Positions 26,630-36,734 of a stretch of DNA of 64,000 bases are shown here, piece by piece (position 1 is the stretch's first letter; each line of letters begins with the position of its first letter). The notes below the pieces were generated by a model that was not told the origin of the DNA, did no database searches, and was given only the letters and a program-made list of their open reading frames with translations. Source of the stretch: Cupriavidus taiwanensis LMG 19424 (GTDB taxonomy: Bacteria; Pseudomonadota; Gammaproteobacteria; Burkholderiales; Burkholderiaceae). The DNA lies in contig NC_010530.1 of assembly GCF_000069785.1 (NCBI RefSeq), forward strand, positions 366,001 to 430,000. The letters run 5' to 3'. The position numbers and the translations under genes are program-made.

Positions 26630-27592
26630 ATGAAGCCCATCGTTCAGGCCGTCTTTTTCAGTACCGCGGTGTTGGCCAATGCAGCGGCCTTCGCGGCGGA
26701 CACATATCCGGGCAACAAGCCCATCAAGATTGTTGCGGCGTTCTCGGCCGGCAGCGCCACCGACACCAGCGCGCGCATTCTTGCGGAAGAGCTCCGCAAG
26801 GACCTGGGGACAACTGTAGTTGTTGAGAACCGCCCCGGTGCCCAGGGCGTCATCGGGACCGAATACGCGGTCAAGTCACCAAAGGACGGCTACACGCTGA
26901 CCATCTCCAGCAGCTCCATCAATTCGATCAATCCCGGGCTGATCAAGGACCTTCCGTACGACGCGACGCGAGACTTCACCCACATTGCGCGCCTCACCAC
27001 GATGCCGGCGTTGCTGCTGGTTCGTAACGACAGCGATATCAAGACCGTGGCGCAGCTTGTGGAACGCGGCAAGAGCGGCAAGCTGAACTTTGGCTATGGC
27101 TCGCCGGGTGGCCAGGTGGCGGCGGAAGCGTTCAACCGGATTGCCGGTATCCAGGCCGTTGGTGTCTCCTACAAGAGCCAGCCTCCGGCGCTGACTGACC
27201 TGGCTGGCGGACAGATCGACTATGTCGTCGGCGACCTGTCGGTCGCAACGGCGCTGATGAGGGGAGGAAAGATCCGCGCGCTTGCTGTCAGCACGGAACA
27301 TCGCCTGCCCGAGTGGAAGAACGTCCCCACATTTGCGGAATCGGGCTTCAAGTCCTACGACCTCGTCTTCTGGGTCGGTCTTGCCGGGCCGGCAGGGATG
27401 TCACAGGAAGTCGTGCAGCGCCTGAATGCGTCGGTCAACAAGGCACTGGCCCGGCCTGAGGTGCGCGAGCGCTTCATGGGCATGGGCATGGAGGTCGCGC
27501 CCAACGGGGTCGAAGCCCAGCAGCAATTTGTGCGCGCGCAGCTGCAAAGCTGGGCGGCCCGGATGAAGGAGGCGAATATCAAGCCGGAGTGA
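26630..27592 (+). CDS. Bug-family tripartite tricarboxylate receptor
   Basis: A 320-residue periplasmic receptor with a Sec signal ending near AAFAAD (residue 23). The ligand loop is AAFSAGSATDTSAR, a variation on PAGGxxD, and GYGSPGGQVAAE and VGVSYKSQPPAL follow. AGGAGACAG precedes the ATG. It is the last gene of the acyl-CoA dehydrogenase/CoA-transferase operon and probably captures that pathway's carboxylate. No TctAB genes are near. Confidence 0.9.
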   Translation: MKPIVQAVFFSTAVLANAAAFAADTYPGNKPIKIVAAFSAGSATDTSARILAEELRKDLGTTVVVENRPGAQGVIGTEYAVKSPKDGYTLTISSSSINSINPGLIKDLPYDATRDFTHIARLTTMPALLLVRNDSDIKTVAQLVERGKSGKLNFGYGSPGGQVAAEAFNRIAGIQAVGVSYKSQPPALTDLAGGQIDYVVGDLSVATALMRGGKIRALAVSTEHRLPEWKNVPTFAESGFKSYDLVFWVGLAGPAGMSQEVVQRLNASVNKALARPEVRERFMGMGMEVAPNGVEAQQQFVRAQLQSWAARMKEANIKPE

Positions 27593-27718
27593 AGATGTGC
27601 AAGGAAGGGCACTGCGCCTTGGGCCGATGGGGTCGTGGCAACTTGACCGTGCTCGGGGGAATCCTTGCCCGACCCGGCCCTCTAAGCTCCAGACATCATG
27701 ACTGGAGCCTGGACGAAC

Positions 27719-28948
<1,230 letters not shown>

Positions 28949-28975
28949 GGCCGAGATGATCGGTGGCCCGGATGA

Positions 28976-29968
28976 TCAATCGACGACCAGGCTCATTTTT
29001 GCGGTGAATTTCTGCCATCGATCGATGTCGGAGTTCACCAGCTTCTGGAATTCAGCGGGTGTGCTGGTCGTCGTGGCAAAGCCGAGTTGCGTCAGCGATG
29101 CCTTGATCTCGGGCTTGGCGATGGCCCTGGCGATCTCGGCGTTCAGCTTCTGTACGATCTCGGGAGGCGTATTGGCCGGGGCGAGGATGCCGAACCACTG
29201 GTCGACATCATAGCCGGCCACGCCCAGCTCGCTGACCGTGGGGACGTCGGGCAGAAACGGCGAGCGGGTCTTCGACGTGACGGCGAGCGCGCGCAGCTTG
29301 TTGCTCTTCAGGTAGGGAATGGTGTTGGTCAGCGTATTGACGCTGACGTCGGCCTGGTTGCCCAGTACGTCAGCGATGGCGGGGGCGCAGCCCTTGTACG
29401 GCACGTGGAGCATGTCGATCTTCGCCGAAAGTTTCAGCAACTCGCCGGCCAGGTGCTGCGGTGTACCGTTGCCGCATGACGCGTAGCTGGGCGGCGTGCC
29501 GCTCTTGCCGGCCGTGAGCAGGTCGTTGAACGTGCGCAGCTTCGAGGGCGCGGGCACGGCGATCACCGAGGGCACCGAAGCAAAGGTGATGACCGCGCTG
29601 AAATCCGACTTCGGATTGAACTGCAGCTTCTTGAAGACGCTCGGGTTGATGGCGAAGCTGCTGTTGACGATCAGCAGGGTGTAGCCGTCACCCGGGCTTT
29701 TGGCGACGAACTCCGCACCGACATTGCCGCTGGCGCCAGGGCGGTTATCGACCACCACCGGCTGCCCGAGCGATTTGCTGAGGTCGGTTCCGATCAGGCG
29801 CGCCAGCGAATCGGTCCCTCCTCCGGCCGGGAACGTCACCACCATGCGGATGGGCTTCTGCGGGAAGGTACTCGCCAGGTTCGCCTCGGCGCGCCCCGGC
29901 ACGGTTGCCAGGCTGCTTGCGACAAGGAGCAAGGATGCCAGACTGCGGACGACGGTTAGGGGTCTCAT
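28976..29968 (-). CDS. Bug-family tripartite tricarboxylate receptor, single gene
   Basis: A 330-residue periplasmic receptor. The N-terminal signal MRPLTVVRSLASLLLVAS leads to cleavage near AEANL. The ligand loop reads TFPAGGGTDSLAR, with DNRPGASGNVGAEFVAKS, GNGTPQHLAGELL and HVPYKGCAPAIADVL later. It converges with rtcB and is followed 43 bp upstream by the PhnN-phosphorylase fusion on the same strand. The two could be cotranscribed, but no functional link is evident. Confidence 0.9.
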   Translation of the reverse strand: MRPLTVVRSLASLLLVASSLATVPGRAEANLASTFPQKPIRMVVTFPAGGGTDSLARLIGTDLSKSLGQPVVVDNRPGASGNVGAEFVAKSPGDGYTLLIVNSSFAINPSVFKKLQFNPKSDFSAVITFASVPSVIAVPAPSKLRTFNDLLTAGKSGTPPSYASCGNGTPQHLAGELLKLSAKIDMLHVPYKGCAPAIADVLGNQADVSVNTLTNTIPYLKSNKLRALAVTSKTRSPFLPDVPTVSELGVAGYDVDQWFGILAPANTPPEIVQKLNAEIARAIAKPEIKASLTQLGFATTTSTPAEFQKLVNSDIDRWQKFTAKMSLVVD

Positions 29969-30011
29969 TGATATGCCTCGTCGGTTAGGGTGAAGGGTGG
30001 GGGGAAGCCGG

Positions 30012-31817
30012 TCAATCGGGGTCTATACGCACCGCCTCGCTGCACTCGCCGCCCGCGCGTGCCAGTGCCGCGGCCGCGGCAAGTGCCGCATCGCTCCCAG
30101 CATGGATTCGGTAGAGGGGTTGCCCTGACTCCACCTTTGCCCCGATCGTGCACAGCAGATCGACGCCCGCACCGAGCTCGCGCGGCGCCCCGGCGGCGCG
30201 CGCGACCCCGGAGATGCGCAGTCCATCGATGGCGGCCACGCGGCCTTGCATGGTCGCGCTCACCACGCAGGTATGCGCACCGGGCGCCACGGGCTCGGGT
30301 CGCGCGCCTTGCGTGGCGGCAATACGGTCGAATGCGGCCTTGGCCTTGCCTTCGCTGAGCAGAGCGGTGGCAATGCGCAGGCCCTCAGCAGGCGAGCCCA
30401 CGCGCGCATCGAAGGCGATGATTTCGCCGGCGAAGCGCAAGGCCTTCTCTCGCAGGTCCGCGGGGGCACAGGGATCGTTGGCGAGGACCTGGCGGACATC
30501 GCGCACTTCCAGGGCGGGCCCGATGCCGCGGCCGATTGGCCGGCTGCCGTCGGTCACCAGCGCACGTACATGCAGGCCGAGTCCCTTGCCGACGTGCTCG
30601 AACATCGCGCCCAGCGCCTCGGCGTCGGCGCGCGTGGCCAGCTTGGTCTGCGGCCCATAGGGAAGGTCGACGATGACGTGGGTAGCCCCGGCGGTGTATT
30701 TCTTGGAAAGGATCGACGCCACGGCCCAGCGCCGCGAATCCAGCCGCAGCGGACGCGTGATGGCGTTCATCACGTCGTCGACCACGGAATGGTTGAGGCG
30801 GCCGTTCCATGCGATGCATGCGCGCGCCTGGGCCACGCAGCGGCGCACGTCGTCGTGCGCCAGGTCGACGCGCGCGACGGTTTCCATGGCGTCGGCCGTG
30901 CCGGCAGCGGAAGTAATCGCGCGCGATGAAGTCTTGGGCATGGCCAGGCCATACGCCGCGACGATCGGCACCACGATCAGCGTGATGCGGCTGCCGGGCA
31001 CGCCGCCGATGGAGTGCTTGTCGACCACGATCGGCTCGTCCCATTTGATGCGGGGCGTGAACACCGTACGTGCACGTGCCAGTGCCACCACCTCCTGGTC
31101 GTCCAGCGAGCGGGTTGCGGCGACCAGGAATTCGGTCAGCTCGGCCTCGGTGTAGCGGCCTGCCATGGCGTCCTGCAGCACCGCGACGTAGGCGGCTTGG
31201 TCGAGCGGCTCGCCGCGCAGCTTGGCCATCAGGTTGGTGCGGCTGGCCGGCGCTCCGTCACTGGCTACGCGCGTGCCGTGCCGCAGCGCCTCGACGAAGC
31301 GGGCCCTGCCTACCTCCAGCGTGCTGTCGTTCAACACCGTCAGGCACCGGACTTCCGGAGGCAGCGCCGCGCCGGTCCGCGCCACGCGGCGGGCAATCTG
31401 CTCGCCAGATTCGCGCCCGCGCGCGGCAATGCGGCGGGCTAGCACGTCCTGCGGCGCCGTCACCAACACCACCACGAAGCGCGGCAGGCGTTGCGCTAGT
31501 TCCGCGATGACGGCACGCGAGCCGTTGGCGACGACGTGGCGCCCGCGCTCGAGCTCCGACATCAGCGAGCAGGGCAAGCCATAGCGCAGGTCGTGCGCAT
31601 CCCAGGTCACCAGAAATTCGCCGCTGCGCTGGCGCCGTGCGAACTCGGCTTCCGACACGGCTTCATGCGCCTCTCCGACCGCACCCTCGGGCCGCGTGAT
31701 GACGCGCCGGGCGAATACATAGTTGTCATCGAGCGCCGCCCGCGCCCCGTCCATCAGCGCATCCTTGCCCGCGCCGCTGGGGCCCACCACAAAGAAGAAC
31801 GTGCCGCTCGCGTTCAT
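30012..31817 (-). CDS. Fusion of PhnN ribose 1,5-bisphosphokinase with type-2 thymidine/AMP phosphorylase
   Basis: A 601-residue bifunctional protein. Residues 1 to about 190 are PhnN-like: P-loop GPSGAGKD at 12-19, then FARRVITRP and HDLRYGLP. PhnN converts ribose 1,5-bisphosphate plus ATP to PRPP. Residues from about 195 are a type-2 thymidine phosphorylase/AMP phosphorylase: [20 protein letters not shown] at about 258-277 and the family signature [17 protein letters not shown] at 297-313. Archaeal relatives phosphorolyse NMPs to ribose 1,5-bisphosphate, exactly the PhnN substrate, so the fusion could carry out NMP to R15P to PRPP in one chain. No phosphonate (phn) genes are near. Transcription runs from a strong TTGACA promoter flanked by two operator-like sites. 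Confidence 0.85.
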
Positions 31818-31827
31818 GAATAATACC

Positions 31828-31896
31828 TTAGATGTCGAAGTTGTTTGGCTATGCTAGCACCGGTCCCGCGACTGTCAAGAGAAGTTCGATGTCTAA
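31828..31896 (-). promoter_or_regulatory. Promoter of the PhnN-phosphorylase fusion with paired TTAGAnnTCGAA operators
   Basis: On the minus strand TTGACA (31873-31878) and TAGCAT (31851-31856) are spaced by 16 bp. One operator-like 12-mer, TTAGATGTCGAA on the plus strand, lies at 31828-31839 just downstream of the -10. An inverted copy, TTCGATGTCTAA, lies at 31885-31896, six bases upstream of the -35. The same layout, element for element, is found at the nadC promoter, so both are probably controlled by one regulator acting as a repressor. Confidence 0.8.
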
Positions 31897-31946
31897 TCTT
31901 ATGCAAGCAACGGACCAGCGCCCGCAACTCCAGCGGCTACGGGGGA

Positions 31947-32048
31947 TGTAAGCGTTCATAGGGGAAAACACGGGGTCGCGGCATGCGCGTTCGCGGTGCC
32001 TGCTTGCTTCGGTCCTGCGCATCGCGCACTAATGGAGTGAACGCTACA
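31947..32048. other. Spacer upstream of the MarR gene with an inverted repeat
   Basis: TGTAAGCGTTCA at 31947-31958 and TGAACGCTACA at 32038-32048 are inverted copies differing by one inserted base. They bracket about 80 bp of otherwise featureless sequence upstream of the MarR-family gene. They could form a looped operator or be chance. No gene is supported between 31897 and 32170. Confidence 0.3.
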
Positions 32049-32170
32049 TTGGAGAGCGGGTAACGCGGTCCGACGCCGCGGTGCCCACGGTGAAGGCGCT
32101 ATCATGTGCGCTGTTGCGGGCACCGTGGATCCGGTGCCGCATGGATGCGTTTCACTTTCCGCTTACCACT

Positions 32171-32716
32171 ATGGCCACAAGAAAGCCGGATGCCCCGGTC
32201 ACGATCACGCCACCGGAAGAAGCCGATGAAGAGCGGCTTGCCCACCTGGTGAAGGACGCAGCGCGCGCCTATATCCGTGCGCTGCAACTGCGTTTGGCGG
32301 AACATTCAGTGTCGTATGGCCACTGGACCATCCTGCGCATCCTGTGGCGCCATGACGGCCTGTCGCAGCGCGAACTGAGCGAGCGTGCCGGCGTGACCGA
32401 ACCCACCACCTTTGCGGCGGTCAAGGCGCTGGAGGCACTTGGCTACGTCGAACGCACGCACCTGCCCGGCAACAAGAAGAAGGTGCATGTGTTTCTCAGC
32501 AAGACCGGGCGCGCGCTGCGCCGCAAGCTCGAGCCGCTGGCAACCGAGGTCAATGCGCTGAGTGTCGAGGGAGTGAGCGAACAGGACGTGGCGACCACGC
32601 GCCGGGTCCTGATCACCATCGCCAAGCGCCTGGTCGCCGACGAGATCGCCTCGGCGGAAAACGGGCGGCGCGTGCCGTCGACACAGGAAGTCGGGCGGCT
32701 GCTGTCGGACCTGTAG
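32171..32716 (+). CDS. MarR family transcriptional regulator
   Basis: A 181-residue regulator starting at MATRKPDAP (ATG 32171); ATG 32141 and GTG 32081 are in-frame alternatives, and none has a clear ribosome-binding site. A winged helix-turn-helix covers about residues 25-130 (YGHWTILRILWRHDG, LSQRELSERAGVTEPTTFAAV, GYVERTHLPGNKKKVHVFLS). It lies between the divergent PhnN-phosphorylase fusion and the convergent nadC, both of which have the same paired operator, making it the leading candidate for their regulator. The effector could be a pyridine or nucleotide metabolite, which is a guess. Confidence 0.85.
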   Translation: MATRKPDAPVTITPPEEADEERLAHLVKDAARAYIRALQLRLAEHSVSYGHWTILRILWRHDGLSQRELSERAGVTEPTTFAAVKALEALGYVERTHLPGNKKKVHVFLSKTGRALRRKLEPLATEVNALSVEGVSEQDVATTRRVLITIAKRLVADEIASAENGRRVPSTQEVGRLLSDL

Positions 32717-32809
32717 CCCCGAGGCGGCCACCGCCAATGAAAAGCCCCCCGACGGCGCGGCCGGCGAGGGTGAATGCCTCGGGTAGAAGGCGTGAAACTG
32801 GTGTGCGGG

Positions 32810-32828
32810 CCCCCGCCGCGGGCGGGGG
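32810..32828. terminator. GC-rich hairpin between convergent MarR and nadC genes
   Basis: CCCCCGCC and GGCGGGGG form an 8-bp stem with a 3-nt loop in the 131-bp convergent spacer. There is no T-run on either side, so it would be at best a weak or Rho-assisted bidirectional terminator. Confidence 0.3.
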
Positions 32829-32847
32829 GAGGGCCGAATTCAGGGGG

Positions 32848-33681
32848 TCAGGCTTCGTCCAGCCCGATATCCACGGCCGGTGCGGACTGCGTGATCCGGC
32901 TGGTCGAGATGTAGTCGACGCCGGTTTCCGCCACCGCCCGGATGGTCTCCAGCCGGATACCGCCCGAGGCTTCGACCTTGGTGCGGCCATTGACGATCTG
33001 CACTGCCTCCTTCATGTCGGGCACCGACATGTTGTCCAGCATGATCACGTCGACGCCGGCGTCCAGTGCCTCGCGCACCTGCTCCAGCCGGTCGCACTCC
33101 ACTTCGAGCTTGGTCAGCACCGGCAGCTTTCGGCGCACGCGTTCCACCGCGGCGGCGATGCTGCCGCAAACGGCGATGTGGTTGTCCTTGATCATCACGC
33201 CGTTGTCCAGGCTCAGCCGGTGGTTCAGGCCGCCGCCGCAGGTGACCGCGTGCTTCTCCAGCGCGCGCAGGCCGGGGGTAGTCTTGCGGCTGTCGATCAG
33301 GCGTGCCCTGGTATGCGCAATGGCCTGCGCATAGGTGGCGGTCTGGTTGGCGATGCCGCACAGGCGCTGCATGATGTTCAGTGCGGTACGCTCGGCAGTC
33401 AGCACGCTGCGCGCATTGCCGCTCACGTTGAGCAGCACCGCGCCTTTGCCGACCTTGTCGCCGTCGGCCACGCGCACGTCGATGGACAGCGTGGGATCGT
33501 AGCGAGCGAAGATGCGTGCCGCCACGTCGATACCGGCGACGATCATCGGCTCGCGGGCGTTCATGCAGAAGGTGCCGGTCTCGCCCGGTTCGATCATGGT
33601 CTGGACGGTCAGGTCGCAGAGTCCGATGTCTTCGGTCAGCCAGAGGTCGATCAGCTTGTCGGTGGCATAGAGGTCGTACAT
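32848..33681 (-). CDS. nadC: Nicotinate-nucleotide pyrophosphorylase (quinolinate phosphoribosyltransferase)
   Basis: A 277-residue enzyme that condenses quinolinate with PRPP to nicotinate mononucleotide in NAD synthesis. The start MYDLYATDKL is chosen because AGGAG sits 8 bp upstream; the frame runs further into the promoter. Motifs include ALNIMQRLCGIAN, DSRKTTPGLRALEKHAVTCGGG (cited by its core RKTTPGLR), HRLSLDNGVMIKDNHI and the C-terminal VEASGGIRLETI. It is not next to nadA or nadB. It shares promoter and operator layout with the PRPP-forming fusion 1 kb away. It may be a second, conditionally expressed copy, which the window alone cannot settle. Confidence 0.88.
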   Translation of the reverse strand: MYDLYATDKLIDLWLTEDIGLCDLTVQTMIEPGETGTFCMNAREPMIVAGIDVAARIFARYDPTLSIDVRVADGDKVGKGAVLLNVSGNARSVLTAERTALNIMQRLCGIANQTATYAQAIAHTRARLIDSRKTTPGLRALEKHAVTCGGGLNHRLSLDNGVMIKDNHIAVCGSIAAAVERVRRKLPVLTKLEVECDRLEQVREALDAGVDVIMLDNMSVPDMKEAVQIVNGRTKVEASGGIRLETIRAVAETGVDYISTSRITQSAPAVDIGLDEA

Positions 33682-33721
33682 GTGAGGGCTCCTGAACGGT
33701 GGGTGTCGTACCTCAATAAAC

Positions 33722-33791
33722 TTAGAGATCGAAGTACATGGCGTAATACTAACGCCTGGCCAAGCCCTGTCAAGGAATATTCGACGTCTAA
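33722..33791 (-). promoter_or_regulatory. nadC promoter with paired TTAGAnnTCGAA operators
   Basis: On the minus strand TTGACA (33768-33773) and TAGTAT (33746-33751) are separated by 16 bp. TTAGAGATCGAA lies at 33722-33733 just downstream of the -10. TTCGACGTCTAA at 33780-33791 is its inverted partner, six bases upstream of the -35. All four copies at the two promoters share TTAGAnnTCGAA exactly when read in the same sense. The promoter lies immediately beyond the fliR stop codon. Confidence 0.8.
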
Positions 33792-33822
33792 GTTTATGCG
33801 CGCCTAAAGCGGCACGCACGCG

Positions 33823-34620
33823 CTAGCGCCCGAACTGCCCCAGCACCGTCCCCACCGCCTCCAGCCCCGCCTCGATCATGTGCTGCATGTAGCTGCCCAT
33901 CTGCGGCATCACCAGCATCAGCACCAGCAAGCCCCCCGACAGCGTCACCGGAAAGCCCACCGCAAAGATCGACAGTTGCGGCGAGGCGCGGTTGAGGATG
34001 CCCATCGCCAGGTTCAGGATCAGCAATGCGGCGATCATCGGCAGCGCCAGCAGCAGTCCCGAGGCGAACACCATGCCGCCGGCCCGCGCCACGGCCATGG
34101 CGCCGCCCGCGGACAGCGGGGTGCCGCCGGGGTTGCCACCGATTGGCAGGCTGTTGAAGCTGTCGACCAGTGCGCCCAGCATCAGCAGGTGGCCGTCCAG
34201 CGCCAGGAACAGCAGCACCGCGATCAGGTTCAGGAAGCGCGACAGCACCATGGTCTGGCCGCCGGCGGCGCGGTCGAAGAAGGACGCGAACGACAGGCCC
34301 ATCTGCAGCCCGATGATCTCGCCGGCCTGCTGCACGGTGGCAAACACCAGGCGCATGACGAAGCCGGTGGCGAGGCCGATGCCGACTTCATTGAGGATGA
34401 TCATCAGCCCGCCGAAGGAGTACACCGGCACAACCGGCACCTGGGCGATGGTGGGCGAGACCACCATGGCGATCAGCGCCGACAGCGCGATCTTGGCGCG
34501 GCGCGGGATGGTCGATTCACCGAACAGCGGTGCGGTGCCGATCAGTGCGAGGATGCGGAAGAACGGCCACAGGAAAGCCGCGAGCCAGCCGTAGAGCTGG
34601 GCTGAGGTGAACTCGATCAC
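33823..34620 (-). CDS. fliR: Flagellar type III export protein FliR
   Basis: A 265-residue integral membrane component of the flagellar export gate (FliPQR). Several hydrophobic helices are visible: FLWPFFRILALIGTAPLFG, LNEVGIGLATGFVMRLVF, LNLIAVLLFLALDGHLLML, LLLALPMIAALLILNLAMG and LSGGLLVLMLVM. The PxFGE motif near residue 30 and RASPQLSIFAVGFP are typical. It is the last gene of the fliLMNOPQR cluster, 84 bp after fliQ, and is followed by the nadC promoter. Confidence 0.94.
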   Translation of the reverse strand: MIEFTSAQLYGWLAAFLWPFFRILALIGTAPLFGESTIPRRAKIALSALIAMVVSPTIAQVPVVPVYSFGGLMIILNEVGIGLATGFVMRLVFATVQQAGEIIGLQMGLSFASFFDRAAGGQTMVLSRFLNLIAVLLFLALDGHLLMLGALVDSFNSLPIGGNPGGTPLSAGGAMAVARAGGMVFASGLLLALPMIAALLILNLAMGILNRASPQLSIFAVGFPVTLSGGLLVLMLVMPQMGSYMQHMIEAGLEAVGTVLGQFGR

Positions 34621-34704
34621 GGCTGCGGGTCAGCGGGCAGGCAGGGGGGAGGGACGGCAACGGCGGCGGACAGCGGCGGCTGGCGGTGTGGGCGGCGGCC
34701 GCCG

Positions 34705-34974
34705 TCAGTGCGCCAGCGCGGGGATGCTCTGGAACACCTCGCGCATGTAGTCGACCATCGCATTGATCATCCACGGGCCGGCCAGCACCATGGTGGCGAA
34801 CAGCGCGATCAGCTTGGGGATGAAGCTCAGCGTCATCTCGTTGATCTGGGTCGCGGCCTGGAACAGGCTGACCACCAGGCCGGCGGCCAGCGCCACCAGC
34901 AGCAGCGGGGCGGCCAGCAGCAGGGTCATCTTCATCGCCTGGGTGGCGATGGTCATCACGGTCTCTGGGGTCAT
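34705..34974 (-). CDS. fliQ: Flagellar export protein FliQ
   Basis: An 89-residue protein with two transmembrane helices (MTLLLAAPLLLVALAAGLVV and PKLIALFATMVLAGPWM) and the conserved FQAATQINEMTLSFIPK between them. It assembles with FliP and FliR into the helical export gate in the inner membrane. The length is that of the family. It lies between fliP and fliR, 40 bp downstream of fliP. Confidence 0.95.
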   Translation of the reverse strand: MTPETVMTIATQAMKMTLLLAAPLLLVALAAGLVVSLFQAATQINEMTLSFIPKLIALFATMVLAGPWMINAMVDYMREVFQSIPALAH

Positions 34975-35014
34975 GGCTCGGAATCTGCGAGGGTGCGGGC
35001 GCCGGTGGCGCGCC

Positions 35015-35839
35015 TCAGTTCATGAAGCTCTGCGCCAGCGAACCCAGCAGCAGCTGCCAGCCGTCGACCAGCACGAACAGCATCAGCTTGAACGGCAGCG
35101 AGATGGTGGCCGGCGGCACCATCATCATGCCCATCGCCATCAGCACGCTGGCCACGACCAGGTCGATGATCAGGAACGGGATGAAGATGGTGAAGCCGAT
35201 CTGGAACGCGGTCTTCAGCTCGCTGGTGACGAAGGCGGGCACCAGGATGCTGAGCGGCACTTCCTCCGGTCCCTGCATCTCCGGGGCCTTGGCCATCTGC
35301 GCGAACATGGCCAGGTCCTTCTCGCGGGTCTGGCGCAGCATGAAGGCCTTGAGCGGCTCGGCGGCCTTGGCCGCGGCGGCTTCGAGGCTGAGCTTGTTTT
35401 CGGACAGCGGCTTGTAGGCGTCGTTGTAGACGCGGTCGAACACCGGCGCCATCACGAAGAAGGTCAGGAACAGCGACAGGCCCACCAGCACCTGGTTGGG
35501 CGGCGAGGTGGCCGTGCCTAGCGCGTTGCGCAGCAGCCCCAGCACGATGATGACGCGGGTGAAGCCGGTCATCATCAGCATCGCCGCGGGCAGGAACGAC
35601 AGCGAGGTCAGCAACACCAGCGTCTGCACCGGCAACGACCAGATCTGGCCGCCGCCGGGGGCGGGCTTGCTGATGACGCCGGGCAGCGCCTGGGCCCAGG
35701 CCGGCGCGGGCGCCAGCGCGGCAATGGCCAGCGTCAGCGCCAGCAGGGACAGCAGCGGCGAGGACAACAACGGAGCCGGGCGCGCGGCGCCGGCAGGGCG
35801 CGGCAGCGGTCGCCACAGCGTGGCACGCGGGAAAGTCAT
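35015..35839 (-). CDS. fliP: Flagellar export protein FliP
   Basis: A 274-residue export-gate protein. The N-terminal part is proline- and alanine-rich with a signal peptide cleaved near APAWAQ, as usual for FliP. The family core runs [53 protein letters not shown] and [19 protein letters not shown]. Its start overlaps fliO by ATGA, indicating coupled translation. Confidence 0.95.
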   Translation of the reverse strand: MTFPRATLWRPLPRPAGAARPAPLLSSPLLSLLALTLAIAALAPAPAWAQALPGVISKPAPGGGQIWSLPVQTLVLLTSLSFLPAAMLMMTGFTRVIIVLGLLRNALGTATSPPNQVLVGLSLFLTFFVMAPVFDRVYNDAYKPLSENKLSLEAAAAKAAEPLKAFMLRQTREKDLAMFAQMAKAPEMQGPEEVPLSILVPAFVTSELKTAFQIGFTIFIPFLIIDLVVASVLMAMGMMMVPPATISLPFKLMLFVLVDGWQLLLGSLAQSFMN

Positions 35840-36291
35840 GATTTGAAGTGGGACTGCATCGAGCGCAGCAGCTTTTCAGCAAAGGTGCCGCCGGTGGGCG
35901 GTTGCGACGGTCCGGCGGCAAGGTGCGCGCCGGTCTGGCTGGCGGACGGCGTACCAGCCGCCATGGTGTGCAGCGGCCGGATCTCGCCGGGGCTGACGCC
36001 CAGCACCAGCCAGGTATCGCCGACCTCGACCAGCACCAGCCGCTGGCGCGCGCCCAGCATGGTGCTGCCGACCACCTTCATCGCGCCGCCGGTGGCGTGG
36101 CGCACCAGGCCGGCACGCCGTGCCATCCAGGCCAGGCCCAGGATCAGCGCGATGATGGCGAACAGCCCCAGCCCGGCCTGCGCCAGGCTGGCCGCGCCGC
36201 CGATGGCGGGCGCTTGCGAGCCGTCGGCCGCCATTGCGGCGCCGGGAAGCGCGGCAAGCGCAGCCAGCCGGGCGCGGGTTGCGGCTGTCAT
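35836..36291 (-). CDS. fliO: Flagellar biosynthesis protein FliO
   Basis: A 151-residue membrane protein. A predicted signal-like N-terminus is followed by one helix ([20 protein letters not shown], about 38-57) and a small cytoplasmic SH3-like domain ([31 protein letters not shown]). FliO assists FliP complex assembly. It overlaps fliN and fliP by 4 bp each. Confidence 0.9.
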   Translation of the reverse strand: MTAATRARLAALAALPGAAMAADGSQAPAIGGAASLAQAGLGLFAIIALILGLAWMARRAGLVRHATGGAMKVVGSTMLGARQRLVLVEVGDTWLVLGVSPGEIRPLHTMAAGTPSASQTGAHLAAGPSQPPTGGTFAEKLLRSMQSHFKS

Positions 36292-36734
36292 TTGTTCAGC
36301 TTCCGGATGCGTTCGGACGGCGTGATGATGTCGGTCAGGCGGATGCCGAACTTGTCGTTGACCACCACCACTTCGCCCTGGGCGATCAGGTAGCCGTTGA
36401 CCAGCACGTCCATCGGCTCGCCGGCCAGGCCGTCGAGTTCCACCACCGAGCCCTGCGCCAGCTGCAGCAGGTTCTTGATCGGCACCTTGGTGCGGCCCAG
36501 CTCCACCGTCAGTTGCACCGGGATATCGAGGATCATCTCGATATCGTTGCGGAAGCCGCTCGGCGCTTCCTTGGCCAGCGGCGGAAAGACCGTGGCCGCG
36601 GCCGGCGTGGCGGTGGCCGCCGCAGGCGCGGCAGCGGCGGGGATCTCGGCGGAAGTGGCGCTGGTCTGCTCGGCCAGCGCGCTGGCCCAGTCGTCCATCG
36701 GGTCGACCGGCTTGTCCTCGATGCCGTCAGTCAT
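36288..36734 (-). CDS. fliN: Flagellar motor switch protein FliN
   Basis: A 148-residue protein. The N-terminal half is low complexity, rich in Ala, Pro and Thr. The C-terminal SpoA domain (about 75-148) contains IPVQLTVELGRTKVPIKNLL, GSVVELDGLAGEPMDVLVNG and GEVVVVNDKFGIRLTDI. It forms the C-ring with FliM and FliG and takes part in export-substrate docking. It overlaps fliM by 8 bp and fliO by 4 bp. Confidence 0.95.
   Translation of the reverse strand: MTDGIEDKPVDPMDDWASALAEQTSATSAEIPAAAAPAAATATPAAATVFPPLAKEAPSGFRNDIEMILDIPVQLTVELGRTKVPIKNLLQLAQGSVVELDGLAGEPMDVLVNGYLIAQGEVVVVNDKFGIRLTDIITPSERIRKLNK

Noticed and set aside
27601..27697. A sigma-54 promoter upstream of rtcB
   Set aside because: GGGCACTGCGCCTTGG and TGGCAACTTGACCG were inspected, but neither keeps the 10-bp GG to GC spacing with a TTGC element.
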